Part shown: piece after piece, positions 36,130-48,308 of the stretch
Layout: every line of letters starts with the position of its first letter
How positions within the stretch are numbered: position 1 is the first letter of the stretch
Origin: Macrotrachela quadricornifera
Lineage: Eukaryota; Rotifera; Eurotatoria; Philodinida; Philodinidae
Reading direction: 5' to 3'
DNA: 64,000 nt
Assembly (NCBI GenBank): GCA_022393335.1
Contig: JAJEKB010020044.1
Span: 144,284 to 208,283, forward strand
Translations under genes and position numbers: made by a program
Notes under the pieces: model-generated
Told to the model about the DNA's origin: nothing
The model's input: the letters and a program-made list of their open reading frames with translations, nothing else
Database searches by the model: none

Positions 36130-37864
36130 TGATTAATATAAGAAATATAGGATTACAGAATAAATAAGAATATAAATCAAAGAATTTCAATAAATAAATA
36201 CATATTCACACGTAAGTAAAAGAAATTTTATTTTCCAATTTCAAGATAAAATATTAAAAATAAAATCAACAATAGTAATACAAGGTAGCTATTATAAAAA
36301 GAAAAGAAAAAAAAAGCTTTTATACCTTTTCCTGATTCTTTAACAATACAATCTTATTGATTGTTGCTAACACATTATAACATAGAAACATTAAATTTTC
36401 AAGAGAGAAATAAAAATAGAATAATCTTAACTGGCGCATGATTTATTATTTTCTTTAAATTCTATTTGTTTATTTCGATTGATCGAAATAATAATTTTTA
36501 TTATATTTGCTGCTGTCTCTCACATACTTTTTATGCTATGAACCTTATTCTTTTTTGAAGACAATTTAATGGAATAAGTATTGAAACAATTATTATTGCA
36601 ATAACAATTAGAATAAAGGTAATCAAATAAATTGTTAGGAAAACAGATGTAGTAATATAGCCGCGTCAACCATTTGACGGGTGACTTTTGAATGAAAAAA
36701 GCCGCAGGTGGGTACGAAAGAACAGACGGAAAAAAAGAGGTGCATATATGATCCACCATCTATCAAAGAGTTAATGCATTATTAAGATATGTTAATAAAC
36801 AAGTTCGTGAACCATGACTGATGTCGTATGTACTAATATGAGAAAAAGCGACCAATACAAAATGAAAGTCATTTCTTGTACTATTTCAATATTTATATAT
36901 ATTATGCAATACCTTAAAGATGCTCCTTTTTCTCTTTTTTTAGATCAAAAACTTAATTTTGAGCTAGATCATAAAAAATAAAGTGAGATTTACAAGATCG
37001 CTTAAAGTTATTTGTAAGATATAATTTTAGACATCGCTAAGAATTTCGTTTGTTGACCGATTTGATATTTTATCATTCTGAAATTTATTTTGACAAGTTC
37101 TTTTCATTAATCCTTTAATTTTTATTATGAATCTTGAACAAACGTCTCACATGAAATATAACATAGAAAATGTAGAACAAAACTCAATGAGAATACACAA
37201 AATAAATGTACGATACAAATGATAAACAAGCATGACCAAACACTATAAGAAAAAAAATAATTTACATCATGTAAGCTATCTATACGAACTGTAACACAAC
37301 ATAACGAGGGAAAATATATATGAATGAATGAATGATATATCGTCATTAAAAGATCATTTGATCATATATATGTTATATTAATAAATTGACTTTTCGTTAT
37401 CCTTTTTTTTACTTGTAAAAAAGGAAAATTTTATTACAATCAGCAGTGACATTTAAAAAATAAGCTATAATGAACATAGAATCTAAAGGTGTCTTTGCTA
37501 TTGGTAGAAAAAAATCAGGCCATTTATTCGTGCTATACCATAGTTATTCAATTCTTTCTCGATAAAGTGGCTTTTATGTCATTAGGTATACGATAAGATG
37601 ATGAAGGAAGTCCTTCAAAGTTAATTTAATCTTGAAATGAAACTTTTCTTAGATATATTTCACAATAATATCCAACTCCATCTAAGACAATCTTTGATAT
37701 TTTAAATTGTTACAAAAAGATCATTTTAATAATCTACCGTTTTGTCATATTTGATTATAGATAATAAAAAAAAAAAATTATTGATTAAAATAATATTTTA
37801 TTAATAAGCTGCAAACATTATTTATTAATTATAATTTCTCCTTTTATTTATCGTTTTGAATTAT
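36130..37864. other. Spacer between the tandem paralogues, with a shared upstream segment
   Basis: Bases 36357-36515 (GCTAACAC, CTGGCGCATGATTTATTAT, GATTGATCGAAATAATAAT) recur at about 41403-41560 upstream of paralogue B, so this is the duplicated 5' flank. From about 36790 the 3' flank of unit B begins. No separate gene seen; open frames at 36520-36759 and 37125-37346 look spurious. Confidence 0.55.
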
Positions 37865-39407
37865 CTATGATTTTTTTTTCGTTGACTGTGGACGTTGAGT
37901 AGATTGTTTAGTTTGATGAAAATCCGAGTTACAATTTTGACCAGGTGCTCTTGTACCCATATTAGCATTTGTTGTTATTTGAGTTTTTGTTATTATTTCA
38001 CTACCTAAAGGTTGAAATTTATCATCAGTAGAAATTTTTTGTATTTGATGAATAATAGCATCAATTTTATCTGCTGCTTGTTGTTGTTCTTCTTGAAGAA
38101 TTTTTGCTTTAGCCATATTAGCTTGATCATTAACTGCCATGATTTTAATTTGTGATTCTTGCATGATTTGTTCTCGATACATTTCTAATTGTTTTTGTAA
38201 ATCATCTAATCCTTTTGCTTTTATTTGATCTAATTGTGATACATATTCTTGTAATAATTGTTGATAATGTTCATCTTGTTTTGTTTGTTGATCTTTAGCA
38301 TAATTTAATAGACGTTGTTGTTTTTGTTGAGTTTCATGTCTAATATGTGAAAGTACAGATTCTGTATCATTTGATACTTGTTCTGTTCGTTGTTTAATTA
38401 TTTCATCTAATTTTACATGAATATGATTTAAATTCTTAATAAGTTCATCAACTTTATCAGATGATGATAAATTAATACAAGAATGTGTTTGACTATCAAC
38501 TGTTGATTCAACATGAGTTGTATCAAATGTTGTAGCATTTTTATTATTCCATTTATTATTAAGTGTTTCTTTTTGATGATAGTCAATCTTATGTGTATCA
38601 GTTTTGGGTGGTTTTTGAAATGTTGATGCTAACTAGAAGATATAAACAATTAAATTAAAACACAAAATCTTATGAAAAGTTTATTTCAATCCTTTTGTTC
38701 TATGTTTTGTCACATATGAGAAGAAGTGTAATTTGATAATTTTATCTACTGGACGACAAATTGAGGTGTTAGTATAGTTTTGAAGTGAAGGCGCAATGAA
38801 AGCATGACATGTTTCATTAAAGATGAGAAGCTTCACAGATATTACTTTATCTTCAGTCATACAATTCATTGCTCAAAGTAGGAATACGACAATAGTTTAT
38901 GCATACCACTATGCTTTGAAATCTATTATACATTGAAAAATTTTTTACGAAAATTGCATTGATATTGAGAATGGGAACAATGAATGTGATCGTTTTACTG
39001 ACAGTCATATGCATATAAGATGAAAATAAATTTTTCATAAGATAAATCTTGTTGTGTAAGGATTAATCTCCTGAGATATAGTTTGCAAATTTTTACTTTT
39101 GTTGACAAACAGATAGATTACTCAATTCTCAATTCTATAATCCTATTAAATAATAATTTACTTTAGTATCATGATCCCATATTGTTGTATAGTCTTCTAC
39201 ATTACTGTCTAATTCGAATGCATCTTCTTCTGGATGTCGCCGTTGGACATTTGAGTGATGCGAAGAAGATATATGATGTGGATCAGGTGATTGTATTAGT
39301 AATGCTGATCGATTGTGTCCTGTTACAGGTACTATTTGATATACCGTTGGTACTTGATTATTTTTATGAATTCTTCGTACTCTAGTACGACTTGCACCTG
39401 TACCCAT
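37865..39407 (-). CDS. Predicted N-myristoylated coiled-coil protein, paralogue B (337 aa)
   Basis: Exons 39162-39407 (82 codons) and 37865-38632 (255 codons plus stop) join in phase 0. The N terminus MGTGASRTRVRRIHKN keeps Gly2 and Ser6 and the basic cluster. The exon-1 end (EDAFELDSNVEDYTTIWDHD) matches paralogue A, but the middle of exon 1 is almost unrelated. Exon 2 has exactly the same length as in A (768 bases) and is nearly identical through the coiled coil (HVKLDEIIKQRTEQVSNDT), diverging again at the tail. The pattern suggests either strong constraint on the helix or gene conversion between copies. Function unknown; likely a membrane-tethered scaffold by inference only. Confidence 0.75.
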
Positions 39408-41582
39408 TGATTAATATAAGAAATGTAACTTTCTAAAATGAATAAAAATATAAATCAAAGAATTTCAATAAATAAAGAAGTATTCAAAACTTAAGAAAAA
39501 ATTAAATTAATTTTATTTAATAGTTTAAATAAAATTTTAAGATAAAAATACCGATAATGTATTGAAACCATTATACGAAGAAGGAAAATAATGTTTTTTG
39601 AAAGTTTTTTTTATTCATTTAACAAAATAATCGTATCGATGTTCCCCATAACAAGCATTGCAACAGCCATAAAGCATCTTTTACAAAATAAAATCACAAT
39701 AATGATAGAATCTTGTCATCTTATATCCCCTCGCCTGGCCAAAAATGGTTTCACACAGTATTTTTAATAAATCATTACTATAAATAAACATTTTGGAAAA
39801 AATAATTCATCTGTAAAAAATAAATCCATGTAAAGTAAATGCGTCCTTATCTCCAGATTCTTCAGAAATGAATTTTTTCGTTCAATTTTTTTATCGTATT
39901 TTTATGTGATCTCCTTCATTTTTCAAGTTTACTTTCAATATAGGAAACACGTTATAACAAAAGTAAATATATATTCTGAAAGGGTGTAAAATGCTCTATC
40001 ACCATGTATATTTGTCAGTTTTAACATGCCGCTTATCTAGTGCATTAAAAGAAATAGAAAAGAATTGAATGTAACCGAGGAATCTAGTAGTGGAACTACC
40101 TTCATTGTTATTTATTTTATATTTAATAAACAAATACAAGTTAAATTGAATATATATAGGGCTGTAGAGAACTTCATGCTCTACCCGAATATATAACTAC
40201 TTTTCTCAAAGTGTTCATTTATACTAATGATTTATTAGAAATTTTGTGTAAAACTATTTTTAACCAGGGGGATATATGACATCATCATCATAACTATTAT
40301 TTGCTTTCACCTTCTTTCTTTTTTTTTTCTCGCCTCTTTCTCTCTTTTCTTATCAACTATTAACCATACAAATAAAATTTATTTTATAAATTAATATAAA
40401 ATATCATACCACTCATTGAAATAAATCGAAATAGAAAAAAACAATTTATTTTTGAATACCTACATACCGTTTGATTCTGTTGTTCGAGTAAAACTAAATA
40501 AAAAAATATGTTATTTATTTTCAAATAATTATACTTAACATTCCATTATATTGTATGAATAAATCTAAAAAAATTGATTTTTAAATATCCTAGGAAGAAA
40601 AAAATGTAACAAAAATCGTCTGAGATTTTTTAATTTACACTATTTATTTCTTTATTTAAGATTATCTTATCCATTTTATTCAATAGAAAGAAAATTTACT
40701 TTATACTTTCCTATTTAGATTTATATCAACAGTAGAACTTTATTTAATGAAGATATGCTTCTGAATAAGTAAGGTGAAACAAAAAATTAATATTCTTATC
40801 GATCTATCAAAATAATCAACTATGAAAAATAGAACAAAATTATATATATATAATATTTTAGGAAATGATACATCAATCTCAAAAGATCGTATAAAATCTG
40901 ATATTAAAATCATACAAGATCATATGAGATTTGTCTTAGATCTTATAGTTAAATTGTTAGAACTAACTAACTACTTACCATTTCATTGTATTGACTGACT
41001 ATATGTGAAAAGAAATTTATTTTCAAACGTTTTCTTACCGTCCGATTCTGTTGTGAAACTGAATTGAAATATAAAAAAATTATCGTCAAAATAGCTACCT
41101 ACTGTTTCAATATGGTGTTTGGCTCAATTTGAAAAAAGAAAAAATAATTTGTTTTCGTATAAGTATTTACCGTTCTTTATATTGCTCGATTAAATCTAGA
41201 TACAGAAAAGAAAACTAAATTAATTCTTCAATATCGATTTAAATGAAAATATAATCTCAAAAAAAAAATATTATTTAGTTTGTTTTTGCAAGTAACTATT
41301 GAATATTATGTTAATTTTTCAATATAAAAGTCTTGACAACGATGGTCATCTCAATTCGTCACTAAGTTATGAGTATATATGGTCTTATACAATCATACTG
41401 TTTCAACTTATGTTGCTAACACAAATATCAACATAGAAACATTAAATTTTCAAGAGAAAAATAAAAATAAAATAATCCTAACTGGCGCATGATTTATTAT
41501 TTTCTTAAAAAAATTTTTTTTTTTTGTTTATTTCGATTAATCGAAATAATAATTTCCATATAATCGATTATGTATTAAATAA
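39408..41582. other. Upstream region of paralogue B, longer than in paralogue A
   Basis: The first 80 bases match the flank of paralogue A. About 39600-41400 has no counterpart upstream of A, so it was gained here or lost there. It contains the candidate microexon cluster described separately. The segment 41403-41560 again matches 36357-36515. Confidence 0.5.
40264..41195 (-). other. Candidate microexon gene fragment: four related 20-26-base exons and a C-terminal exon
   Basis: Minus-strand segments 41171-41195, 41039-41058, 40979-40998 and 40468-40493 each lie between an AG acceptor and a GTAA or GTAT donor. They resemble each other: CAACAGAATCGGACG against CAACAGAATCAAACG, and TCGAGCAATATAAAGAACG is similar. 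Further on, a frame rich in Lys, Arg and Glu ends NNSYDDDVIYPPG and a stop at about 40264, which looks like a real protein tail. Phases fit through the four microexons, but the last join needs a poor acceptor. No larger exons were found upstream, where the plus-strand BTB gene begins. This could be a remnant of a gene, alternative leader exons of paralogue B, or chance. Confidence 0.3.
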
Positions 41583-44500
41583 ATGTCATCTCGACATTCA
41601 TTATCATTAATGCTTATACGTCCATTTCGTATACATTTATCATTTTTAGATCTTCGAAAATCACAATCATCAAATACAAATGAAACATCAATACGTTATA
41701 CAAATACAAATAATCCTCTTATATTAAAATTAAATGAATATCTTAATCCAATTATAAAAAATAATTCTATAACAATATCAGATCATGATATACATGATAG
41801 AGATATAATTCAACGATTTCTTAATGCTAATAATGAAATAGAAGCAAGAAAAATTTTATCACAAATGTGGAAAGAATCACGTTTTTGTGATTTAATGCTT
41901 GTTGTTGATGGAAGTGAATATTTAGCACATCGAATTGTTCTTGGTAAAAATAAATATTCTTTTTTTTTTTTTATAATAAATTCAAATTTATTTTGGAGTA
42001 GAAATTAAAATAAGAGGCGATTTTAAATTGTATTAGTGAAAATTGAAATTGTAATCTCTACTATACTAGAAATTAAAATACATATATAGACGGATAATGA
42101 CAGAGAGAAGCACATGTATACAATATGGAAAAGGAAGAATAGGCTATAGGAACTATCGGCTTTGGAAATCTTCTGTGATTTCAATATTTAATCGCATTCT
42201 AAAAAAATAATGATTAACACATCGAATGGAATCTGACAATACTGCTATTTTCATCTTAATTTTAATAGAAATTCTGAATGTTCCTCTGAATTCCAGTACA
42301 AAGTATTCTTTTCATATTTTGTTACGACCATGATGTTCTATTCTTTGGTGGCATTCTTTAATTGTCGTGTATAATTATTTATATATAATCATAAGATCAT
42401 TTGATTTAATATTATACAGAACTTGTAATTCACCAACAGTAATTAATTTAAAATACCTAAGAACTCAAAATCTAAATTGAGTTTCACCCTAATTATCCCT
42501 TACTATCAATATAATGTCATTATGAATACTTTGTCTAACAACAAATCTCGACGAAATTTTTCGATTGAACTTTCAATATATTTATCAAATTTTGAATAAA
42601 ATAGTTCCATATTATACTATATTATTATATTTTTCTTATTAATATTACGAAAAATTTTGGTTAAACATAAAAAAATCTTCTTTTTTCTTTCTCGTCTTTC
42701 TACATATCATCATTCGTCTAATGGGGGAACCTTTCCAAATGCTCCCCCTCGAATTGCAATGAGTTTTTGCCTGTAGATAGTAAATCGTGTCCTAGTAATA
42801 ACCCTAAATATTTGGATTCCTATTGAGATTTGGCGAAACTACCAGATTTTCAAAAGATCCCTGTGGGAGACTGTGGTTATTCATGTTATATACACTATTT
42901 ATAGAGAAGGACTTAAAATTTGAAAGTTCTATATCTCGACGAAACTTTGTTCTAAACTTCTAAATTTTTCTACACAAGCTAATCTAATTGAGACCTCTGT
43001 ATGTGCAGAGTTTCAGACCAAAATTCAAAAATACGATTTTTTTGTACTTGGGATCCCTCCAGGAATCTTTCCGAATAGACATATTGAAAATCCGGTAGTG
43101 TCGCCAAATCTTAATAGGAACCCAAACCCTTTTAGAGTTATTATTAGGACGCGATTTACTATCTACAGGCAAAAAATTATTGCAATCGAAGGGGAGGAAG
43201 CACCTGAAAAGGTTCTCTCGTATATATTTTAATTTCTATTCCAATATATATCTTGTTTTTTTAGCTGCATTTAGTCGAAAATATCGGTAAAATAAATTTC
43301 TTCTAAATATCATAAACCTTTTCTTTTTAGTAATTTTTTTCGTGAACGTCATACTGATTTTGTTACACGTACTCATCTTCGACATACATCACATAAAGGT
43401 CTTCAACTTGTTTTAAATTTTTTATATACTGGTATTAGAAATTTGTGGAATAAAAATTAAAATATTCTTTTTTTCATGAATATATATTCATAGGTGAATT
43501 AACATTAACATATCGTAATATAAATGAAATTTTAAATTGTGCTAAAGAACTTGATATTGGAAAAATATTTGATATATGTGAAGAATTTTTATCAACATTT
43601 GAAAAACGTCATGTTTTTCGTGTACTTGAATTATCAAAACGTTATGGAATGAAAAAATCTTTTTATGAATCACATTATTATTTATCAAAAAATTTTAATC
43701 AATGTATTAAAATGAAAAATTTTCTTCAATTACCATATACAACTATATTAAATATATTATCAGATGAAACAATACAACATCGTGATGAAACTATTGTTTT
43801 AAGTCGAATTTTAAATTGGATTACATCTAATCATATTGATAATAATCAAATAATTATACATTTATTTAAAAAAATTCGATGGAATAAATTAGATTATGAA
43901 CAACAAAGAGAATGGTTAGTTGCAAGTCATGAATTAGCAGAAAATTCAAAATTAACAATTTTTATTAAAGAACAAATGGCGTAAGTTTAACTAAATTTTT
44001 CATATTCAAATTCGATTCTTTCTTTTATGAAGCTGTAATGTTTCTACCGGTTTAGAAAGTAATTAATCGATAGAATACAATCGGATATATCATGTTGTAT
44101 AGCTATGAATAGACGAAATAGATTAAAATAATAGAAAGGAGAAATAATATACATGATTTAGTGATTTTAACAAAGTCATTGATAGCTTCTTTGCCAACAT
44201 AATACAAAATAACATCAGTTTCGGGATATTAGTGGAGGTTTTTTTATAATGATTCACGTATCGAAAACAATACTAGGAAACGCGTCTTAGATATGAACGT
44301 TCTCAGGCTCGATGGGAGCGATTTTTACCAGAAATATACTTTCTACATATTTTACAAGAAGATAAACTGGATGAAACACGTCGAATCGTATATTGCAAGA
44401 TTACCTGATCTCTTTTTGTAAGATTTTTAATTGACCTTTTTTTAAGAAAATATCACTCTAGTAATTTGTTGATGATGAATTTTCGATTATCAACTATAGG

Positions 44501-45920
44501 CTCAAACTATTGATTGATGACCTACGAACTTCGGATGGCTGAGATGAAATTAGTTGAAGTATAATCAAATAGCATAGAAAAGTAGAGCATTCTTTTCTCT
44601 TGAAGACTATTTAGAAAGAAAGTTTCTTAAAACTTAATATACAATATAAAATTGTCATTCTCATTACTTTCAGATTACTCTAAGCATTCATATTAATTGA
44701 AAAACTTTTTCATCGACATCTTTGTAATGCAAACTATTCCTTAGTTGAATATCTTCGTTTGATAGATAATTTTGAATAATTCTGTTAGTGTACACAATAG
44801 AGAGGTTTTACTATGTAAATTCTTTTCTGTTTTTCGTTATCAATTCATTCGTTCGAGATTTCTCTGTTGGAATAACGATATATTGTTTATCAATGTACTC
44901 TATGTGATCAATAATTTACATTATTATGTTTGTATACGCGAATGATCTTGGCATACTTAAAACTGTAATACCATAACTTCTAATTTTAAATTGGACTATG
45001 TAAACCTATTTGTTATGAAAGATTTTTCCTCGATATTTTTGAAAAACACACTTAACAAATCTTGTTCTTGGTATGATACAAAGCTTAAATAATGACAAAT
45101 TGTTGCGACTATATGTGCACTCTAACGTTTTTCTGAAGTTTTGTAAAAAGAGAATTTTAGATATGATGCTTATTGGTTATGCCAACAATATTGGTATATT
45201 ATCACTGACCGACTCCTCAACATTAGAAAATCTATTGGTAACATATAATATATTTTATTGGCATTAAAAGAGTACTACAATTCTTAAGAATCGGTCATCA
45301 TCTTCAGTTATGTATGTACTCTTAGCCTGATGCTTTTCGTTTGAAGATCGAATTATGTCCAATTCGATGATCAATCTGAATAGATTTATATTAAATTTTA
45401 GTAACGAAGTTAGCAAATTCGATTCCGGAAAGACCCACTTTGTTTATATCAATTCCATATAATGTAAAATTGAAATTTATGTCTTTTAAGATAGTTGATT
45501 GAATATATTAATAAGATCAATCTTGAAAACTACTCGAAGCACTATGCCAACTAGTTGATGTTCATGTAAATCTTACTGAGATTAATTTAAATATTATGCG
45601 CTTATATTCTTGAAATGCATTCTAAAGTCATTTATAAAGATTTTATAGATATTTCAACAAATAGAATAGTCAAATACTCGTAAAACAATTCAGCAATATA
45701 CTATGATAATAAGTTTGTTTATTAGTTCTCTTTTATGATTTTAAAATTAGCTACATATTATAGTTAATTCTGATTTCTATATTTTAATTTTATTTATTTT
45801 AGTCTTGCTTATGAAAAATCTAAATATCGTACAAGTACACCATCAAAATCAGTTGAACAAAAATTAAATCAAAATAATTCTGATAATCGTCAATTAAGTC
45901 GAAGTAAACATCGTTCTTAA
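41583..45920 (+). CDS. BTB-BACK domain protein, 362 aa, without Kelch repeats
   Basis: Exons 41583-41943, 43265-43286, 43331-43431, 43494-43980 and 45803-45920 join in phase to 362 residues. After a Ser/Asn-rich N-terminal region the BTB fold begins near residue 95 (ESRFCDLMLVVDGSEYLAHR, then IVLAAFSRKYRNFF, GLQLVLNFLYTG, LTLTYRNINEIL). The BACK domain follows (FDICEEFLSTFEKRHVFRVL, YYLSKNFNQC, LSRILNWI, VASHELAE). BTB-BACK proteins are usually substrate adaptors for Cullin-3 ubiquitin ligase, often with Kelch repeats; here the protein stops after a short Ser/Lys-rich tail, so it is either a Kelch-less member or a shortened one. Exon 2 has only 22 bases. Introns 1 and 4 are 1.3 and 1.8 kb, unusually long for this window. 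Confidence 0.85.
42724..43216. mobile_element. Fold-back (MITE-like) element in intron 1 of the BTB gene
   Basis: The left arm 42724-42855 and the right arm 43080-43216 are inverted copies (for example TTTTTGCCTGTAGATAGTAA and ATTTGGCGA in both after reversal), with about 225 bases between. No open frame of a transposase is present, so this is a non-autonomous element. I see no certain target duplication. Confidence 0.75.
43981..45802 (+). other. Long last intron of the BTB gene
   Basis: About 1.8 kb between donor GTAAGT and acceptor TTTTAG. AT-rich with no recognisable gene; the open frame 45073-45267 has no family resemblance. Confidence 0.5.
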
Positions 45921-46154
45921 TTTAAATTTAATAACTAAATAAAATCTTTTTGGTTTATATTCTATTTAAAATATTGAATTTGTATTATTTATATCTTTAT
46001 TTACATAAATTTTTAATCTGAAATAAGATAAATCTAAATGCAAAACAAAGAAAATAAAATAAAATATGAAATGAATCACATGCTTAATCAGCAGAAAATA
46101 AATAAATAACAAACAAACTAAAGAAACATCATAGCTGATATAAAACAAAAAGAT

Positions 46155-48308
46155 TTAAGTAGAATCATCTAAAGGAGATCTTGATTGTATATCATTTGAA
46201 TTTGTCGATAATAATGGTGAATGAGATCTTGATATAGCAAGATTATCATCTGTATTATTAAGTAAATTTTTACGTATTAATATACGAAGACGTTCATTCT
46301 CTCGTTGTAATATATCACTTCTCATACGTTCATTTCCTAATTCATCACGTGCTGTACGAAGCTAAAATAAAAAATTTAATTGAATTTTAAATAATAATAA
46401 AAAAAACTATATTGAAATAAAATTTGCAAAATGAAATAGTTTTTTTTAAATTTTTTGACATACTTAAGAACAACAACAACTCTATTATATTTAGTGTTTT
46501 CTTTTTGTATTTAAAAAATGAAAAAATAGTAAATTTACCTCTCCTTGTAATCGTCTTCGTTCTTGTTTAAGTTTATCTTCAACACTTTGTGCATCCTCTA
46601 ATTCTTGTTTATATCTTGTAAGTTGAGCTTCATAACGTTTATTCTAAAACAATGAGACGTATATAGGAAGTATTGATATCAATAATCATAAATATTTTAA
46701 TGGGTTATTTCTAGATTTTAAAACTCACTTTTTCTATCGCTAAATCGAATATTTTTAAATATAAAATGAAAGTTTAGAAACTTATTATAACCGTAAAAGA
46801 TTACTGGACACAAACTATGTGAGTTAATGGGAAATTAGATATACATCTCTGTAAGCGATATAGTGGTATACCGATATCACTATGTGAAATTTATTTTTTG
46901 TACATTGATTTTGTTTTTGGTTATATTATTTTACCGAAAAATTAAATTCCCTGTCATATTCTTAATATTTAAAATATATTTTTTAATTATCTGTATTCAT
47001 TAATTAACTCATTTTATATATTTCCTAGATATATATAATATATTACTTCTTGTTGTAATGAACCATTATCAGCTTCTATTTGTTGTAAACGATTTTTTAA
47101 ATCAGTTATTTGTCTAATTAATTGTTCTATTAAAAAAATAAATAGATTTAATTTTTTCTTATAATTAAAATTTACTTTGTTGTTCAAAATCATAAATATT
47201 ATTTATATATTGATTATGTAAATCAATTGAATCTGGTATTTGTTCTTTAAATATTTTAAAACGATTTTTTTCTTCATATAATTCTCTTTTTAATTCAATA
47301 ATTTGTTGATATTGTTCAGATTTTACATTGAAGATTTTTTCTAATATCTTATCAATTGGTTCATTAATATTAAAATCTTTTTCTGATTCCTATTTATAAA
47401 ATACTTTTGTTGTTAAATAACCCAAAAAAAAAACAATTAAATAAATATTTTACTTCAATTAATTTTTGACAATTAATTAAAATTTCTTTTAATTGATTAT
47501 TATTCTTTTGACAATCAATTAATATTTGTTTTTGTAAATCAAATTCCTTTTTTTATTTTAAAAATACAACAAAAAACAAAATATTTAATATATAAAATAT
47601 TACTTTGCATTTTTCTTTATATTGTCTTTTAGTTTCATGTAATATTTCATAATGTTCATCTAATATATCTTTATATGAAGTTATTTGATAATTTAATACT
47701 TGATTTTCATTATATATACTTGAATTATTAATCATTAAAGATTTATATTTTAATTCAAATTCACTTAATAAACGCTATAAAAATGAATAAATAAAATAGT
47801 TTGAATAAAATAAAAATTTAATAGATAAAACTTTTAAATCATGTTGTTCAATAAAACGAATATCAATATCACCATTAAGAAATTTTTGAAGTAATAAAAA
47901 ATTTGTATTTAAACTTTTTGTTTTAATTAATTCTCTTGATATATTTGGATTTGTTGGGGAATCTTCATTATCATCATTCTAAATGATAAATCAACTTTTG
48001 TTTTTTTTATATATATTTAATTTATAAAATGAAAATTTACATTTTCAGCTGTTTTTTCTAATTCATTTCGTCGAAATAGACGTGCTTGTTGATTTTGTTC
48101 ACGTTGACATTTACGACGAACTTCAATCTTTTAAAACATAGAAATTATTAATTAAAATTGAAAAAAGAAAAGAAAATTATAGATAAATACAAACTTCTTC
48201 TGCAATAGCATCAAATACTTGTTCTTCAGAAAATGAATTATTATGTTGATCATAAGTTTTCATTGATGTTGAATCTTTATATTGATTTACTGTTGAAGAA
48301 TTCATCAT
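46155..48308 (-). CDS. Nine-exon coiled-coil protein, 405 aa
   Basis: Exons 48195-48308, 48041-48127, 47832-47978, 47604-47774, 47454-47546, 47176-47389, 47047-47126, 46539-46643 and 46155-46361 join in phase to 405 residues. The start MMNSSTVNQYKDSTS is the first ATG; the second Met directly after it is also possible. From about residue 39 almost the whole chain is helical with heptad-like spacing (EVRRKCQREQNQQARLFRRN, QITDLKNRLQQIEADNGSLQ, KLKQERRRLQGELRTARDEL, LQRENERLRILIRKNL) and it ends in a Ser-rich tail (SRSHSPLLSTNS). No signal peptide or membrane segment. It is likely a cytoskeletal, centrosomal or adaptor protein, but I cannot assign an orthologue. It converges with the BTB gene, the two stops being only 234 bases apart. 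Confidence 0.8.
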
